A DNA stretch of 8,885 bases from Ignavibacteriaceae bacterium (lineage in GTDB: Bacteria; Bacteroidota; Ignavibacteria; Ignavibacteriales; Ignavibacteriaceae). The stretch spans positions 1 to 8,885 of the forward strand of contig JAPHUI010000300.1 of the NCBI GenBank assembly GCA_026193755.1, in the 5' to 3' direction. Positions 7,360 to 8,885 of this stretch are shown here, piece after piece (within the stretch, counting starts at the first letter, position 1; the number at the start of each line of letters is the position of its first letter). Both the position numbers and the translations under genes were made by a program. The notes under the pieces were generated by a model. That model worked only from the letters and a program-made list of their open reading frames with translations. It ran no database searches and was not told the DNA's origin.

Positions 7360-7408
7360 TTTATAGATGAAGATAAAATAAAAAAACAAAACAACTTTGA
7401 GTAAAGAT

Positions 7409-7813
7409 ATGAAGCCAAAAATAATATTTTCAATACTGATATTTTTATCAGTTACATTTTTAAGTTGCTCAGACTCAGTGAATAACAGTGTTACATTTCA
7501 AAACTTAGCTTCCAGCGATGTTTACGTTAATTTTCGTGGTTCTAAAGTAGATGTTCCAAGTGGATCTATAGTAACTTTAAAGGATATTGATAAAGGTGAG
7601 TTTCAGTATGAGACCATTTATGAAATACCTGCAGGAGCTACTGGCTCATCTGTTGAAGGTGAAGGAGCTGGCACAATTATAATGGATGCAGGTACAAAAG
7701 TATTGGTTATGTACACCAGCACCTATGTTGATAGCACCTACACACTTTATGTTAGTATTACTACCTCAGAGGATCAGACAGAAGGCATACTTCCTAACCC
7801 AATAGGTCCCTAA
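7409..7813 (+). CDS. Predicted small lipoprotein, function unknown
   Basis: 134 residues from ATG at 7409. A TTG twelve bases earlier is in frame but would put polar residues ahead of the signal peptide, and a weak GAG lies 7 nt before the ATG. The N-terminus MKPKIIFSILIFLSVTFLSC is a lipoprotein signal: Lys residues, a hydrophobic core, and Cys20 preceded by FLS, an imperfect lipobox of a kind seen in Bacteroidota. The mature part (about 115 residues) begins SDSVNNSVTFQN, is rich in Val, Thr, Ser and Gly, and appears to be all beta strands (VYVNFRG, KVLVMYTS, YTLYVSITT). It ends Pro-rich (LPNPIGP). It contains no further Cys. I recognise no family. It lies between dnaA and dnaN, has its own promoter candidate, and is separated from dnaN by 140 nt. 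It may be lineage-specific and unrelated to replication. Confidence 0.75.
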   Translation: MKPKIIFSILIFLSVTFLSCSDSVNNSVTFQNLASSDVYVNFRGSKVDVPSGSIVTLKDIDKGEFQYETIYEIPAGATGSSVEGEGAGTIIMDAGTKVLVMYTSTYVDSTYTLYVSITTSEDQTEGILPNPIGP

Positions 7814-7897
7814 ACATGGTTGGGTAATAGACCTGAAAATTTTGTGAGGGCAAGATTAAATCACTCTGCATAGGGGCAAATCTCTTCGTATAAAATC

Positions 7898-7929
7898 GTT
7901 GTTATTCCCTTCCTTTTTTAGTATTTTTC
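7898..7929 (+). promoter_or_regulatory. Candidate promoter for dnaN
   Basis: GTTG (7898-7901) is followed by 20 nt and then TATTTTTC (7922-7929), one base from TAnnTTTG. The start of transcription would fall near 7936, giving a short leader that contains the strong AGGAG (7941-7945) of dnaN. The -33 part is weaker than in the other two candidates. Confidence 0.38.
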
Positions 7930-7953
7930 TACGCTTTAATAGGAGAGTAATTA

Positions 7954-8885
7954 ATGGATTTCAAAGTAAATAGTAAGATACTAGAAAAGCTTCTTTCCAA
8001 GACAATTCCAGCTGTTCCAACGAGAACCCCAATGCCTATTTTAGAGAATTTTCTGTTCGAGATAAAAGGGGGTCTTCTGACTGTTTGTGCTACGGATCTG
8101 GAAATTTCACTGAAATCATCTATCAATGTAACATCTAATGAAAACATCAGCATCGTTATTCCGGCACGACTAATTTACGATATAGTGAGATCTATGGATG
8201 ATGTTCAAATTAATTTTAGCGTAGAAGGAAATGCAAAGCTTAAACTTACCACAGAAAACGGAGTTTACAACATTGGTTTCTCTCCATCAGAAGATTTTCC
8301 GGAAACACCATCGGTATCAAAAAGCAAGGAAGTAATAATAAATGGCAAGGATCTAAAAAAGGCAATAGATCAAACATCTTTTGCTATGAGCAAAGAGGAT
8401 ATGCGTCCCGCAATGACTGGAACATTACTTGAGTTTACTTCAGAAGGTTTAAGATTTGTTGCTACAGATGGGCATAGACTAGTTCGCTTAGTATACAAGA
8501 ATATTAAGACCGGAACAGAAGAACAATATATTGTGCCAGACAGAGCAATTTCTGTCCTCTCAAAACTATTAGCTGAAACAGATGTTAAAATTTACCTTGG
8601 AAAATCACACGCATCATTTATAATTGGCGACGTAGAGTTTAGTTCAAGACTTATTGCTGAAAAATATCCGGCATATAGCAGCGTAATTCCTCTTGAAAAT
8701 GAAAACTTATTAAAGATAAACCGGCAAAATCTGCACTCTACTATTAGAAGGATGTTGCTTTTTTCTTCATCCGGTACAAAGCAGGTTAAATTTTCAATCG
8801 GCAAAGATAATGTTGTTATATCAGCCGAAGATATAGATTTGGGCTCTAACGCTGTTGAAAATATTCCTTGTGAGTATAACGGTGA
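7954..8885 (+). CDS. dnaN: DNA polymerase III sliding clamp (beta subunit), 3' end outside window
   Basis: 310 full codons plus two bases are visible. The family is usually about 370 residues, so roughly 60 are missing. The beta clamp forms a ring around DNA that tethers DNA polymerase III and other repair and replication proteins. Domain 1 opens MDFKVNSKILEKLLSK and holds TPMPILENFLFEI and TVCATDLEISL. Domain 2 (about 128-245) has RPAMTGTLLEF (151-161) and ATDGHRLVRL (170-179), both typical. Domain 3 starts near 246 and is cut at CEYNG, just before the conserved core of the last strand. Start ATG 7954 has a strong AGGAG 8 nt upstream. A gene normally next to dnaA is here separated from it by the lipoprotein gene and about 0.9 kb, so it probably uses its own promoter (7898-7929). 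Confidence 0.97.
   Translation, partial: MDFKVNSKILEKLLSKTIPAVPTRTPMPILENFLFEIKGGLLTVCATDLEISLKSSINVTSNENISIVIPARLIYDIVRSMDDVQINFSVEGNAKLKLTTENGVYNIGFSPSEDFPETPSVSKSKEVIINGKDLKKAIDQTSFAMSKEDMRPAMTGTLLEFTSEGLRFVATDGHRLVRLVYKNIKTGTEEQYIVPDRAISVLSKLLAETDVKIYLGKSHASFIIGDVEFSSRLIAEKYPAYSSVIPLENENLLKINRQNLHSTIRRMLLFSSSGTKQVKFSIGKDNVVISAEDIDLGSNAVENIPCEYNG

Larger units (their letters stand above)
7023..7408. other. Gene-free AT-rich region after dnaA, possible second part of oriC
   Basis: No plausible coding sequence is seen in these 386 nt. The stretch contains the second direct repeat copy (7060-7082), a 13-nt perfect palindrome (7100-7112) overlapping a weak DnaA-box-like TTATCAACC (7110-7118), and an extreme AT tract (7231-7280). 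A candidate promoter at 7327-7359 faces the following gene. The dnaA-dnaN interval is an origin site in several bacteria, so this may be the unwinding part of a bipartite origin. No perfect DnaA box was found here, which weakens that reading. Confidence 0.5.

Noticed and set aside
7814..7953. Intrinsic terminator between the lipoprotein gene and dnaN
   Set aside because: No GC-rich hairpin followed directly by a T tract is present; the T-rich stretch at 7914-7928 has no stem before it.
7929..8804. Minus-strand open frames opposite dnaN
   Set aside because: They are antisense to a conserved clamp gene with a strong ribosome binding site.

Overview
The window is a bacterial chromosomal origin neighbourhood. 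It has the classic divergent layout of rpmH-rnpA-yidC reading left and dnaA ... dnaN reading right. The DNA is AT-rich. Three things point to a Gram-negative member of the Bacteroidota/Chlorobi/Ignavibacteria group: a patatin protein carrying POTRA domains and an outer-membrane beta-barrel, a small Cys-anchored lipoprotein, and promoter candidates of Bacteroidota type (TTTG or TTG, 20 nt, then TATTTTT). The dnaA-dnaN adjacency fits the Chlorobi/Ignavibacteria side best. The lineage is inferred from layout and motifs, not from a database comparison.

Left arm (1-5189, minus strand): rpmH (L34) starts at 5189, followed closely by rnpA (16-nt gap) and yidC (6-nt gap). After 64 nt comes a large patatin phospholipase/outer-membrane fusion that runs off the left edge. 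The run makes a ribosomal protein, the RNase P protein, the inner-membrane insertase and an outer-membrane protein. The yidD gene often found between rnpA and yidC is absent.

Centre (5190-5618, no gene): the divergent intergenic region holds a rpmH promoter candidate, AT-rich tracts, weak DnaA-box-like sites and one perfect DnaA box (TGTGGATAA, 5605-5613) that ends 5 nt before the dnaA ATG. dnaA (5619-7022) is complete, with all motifs of the initiator.

Right arm: a second gene-free stretch (7023-7408) holds a tract that is 90% A/T and a candidate promoter. It is followed by a 134-residue predicted lipoprotein that I do not recognise, then dnaN (7954 to the right edge, partial). The gene-free stretches on the two sides of dnaA share a 19/23 direct repeat and a series of shorter words in the same order. 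This suggests a diverged duplication, or two origin sub-regions, around dnaA.

Most genes here are ordinary housekeeping genes. The parts worth a second look are the paired sequences around dnaA, the lipoprotein inserted between dnaA and dnaN, and the three-POTRA patatin protein. I saw no CRISPR array, tRNA, rRNA, transposase or convincing intrinsic terminator.
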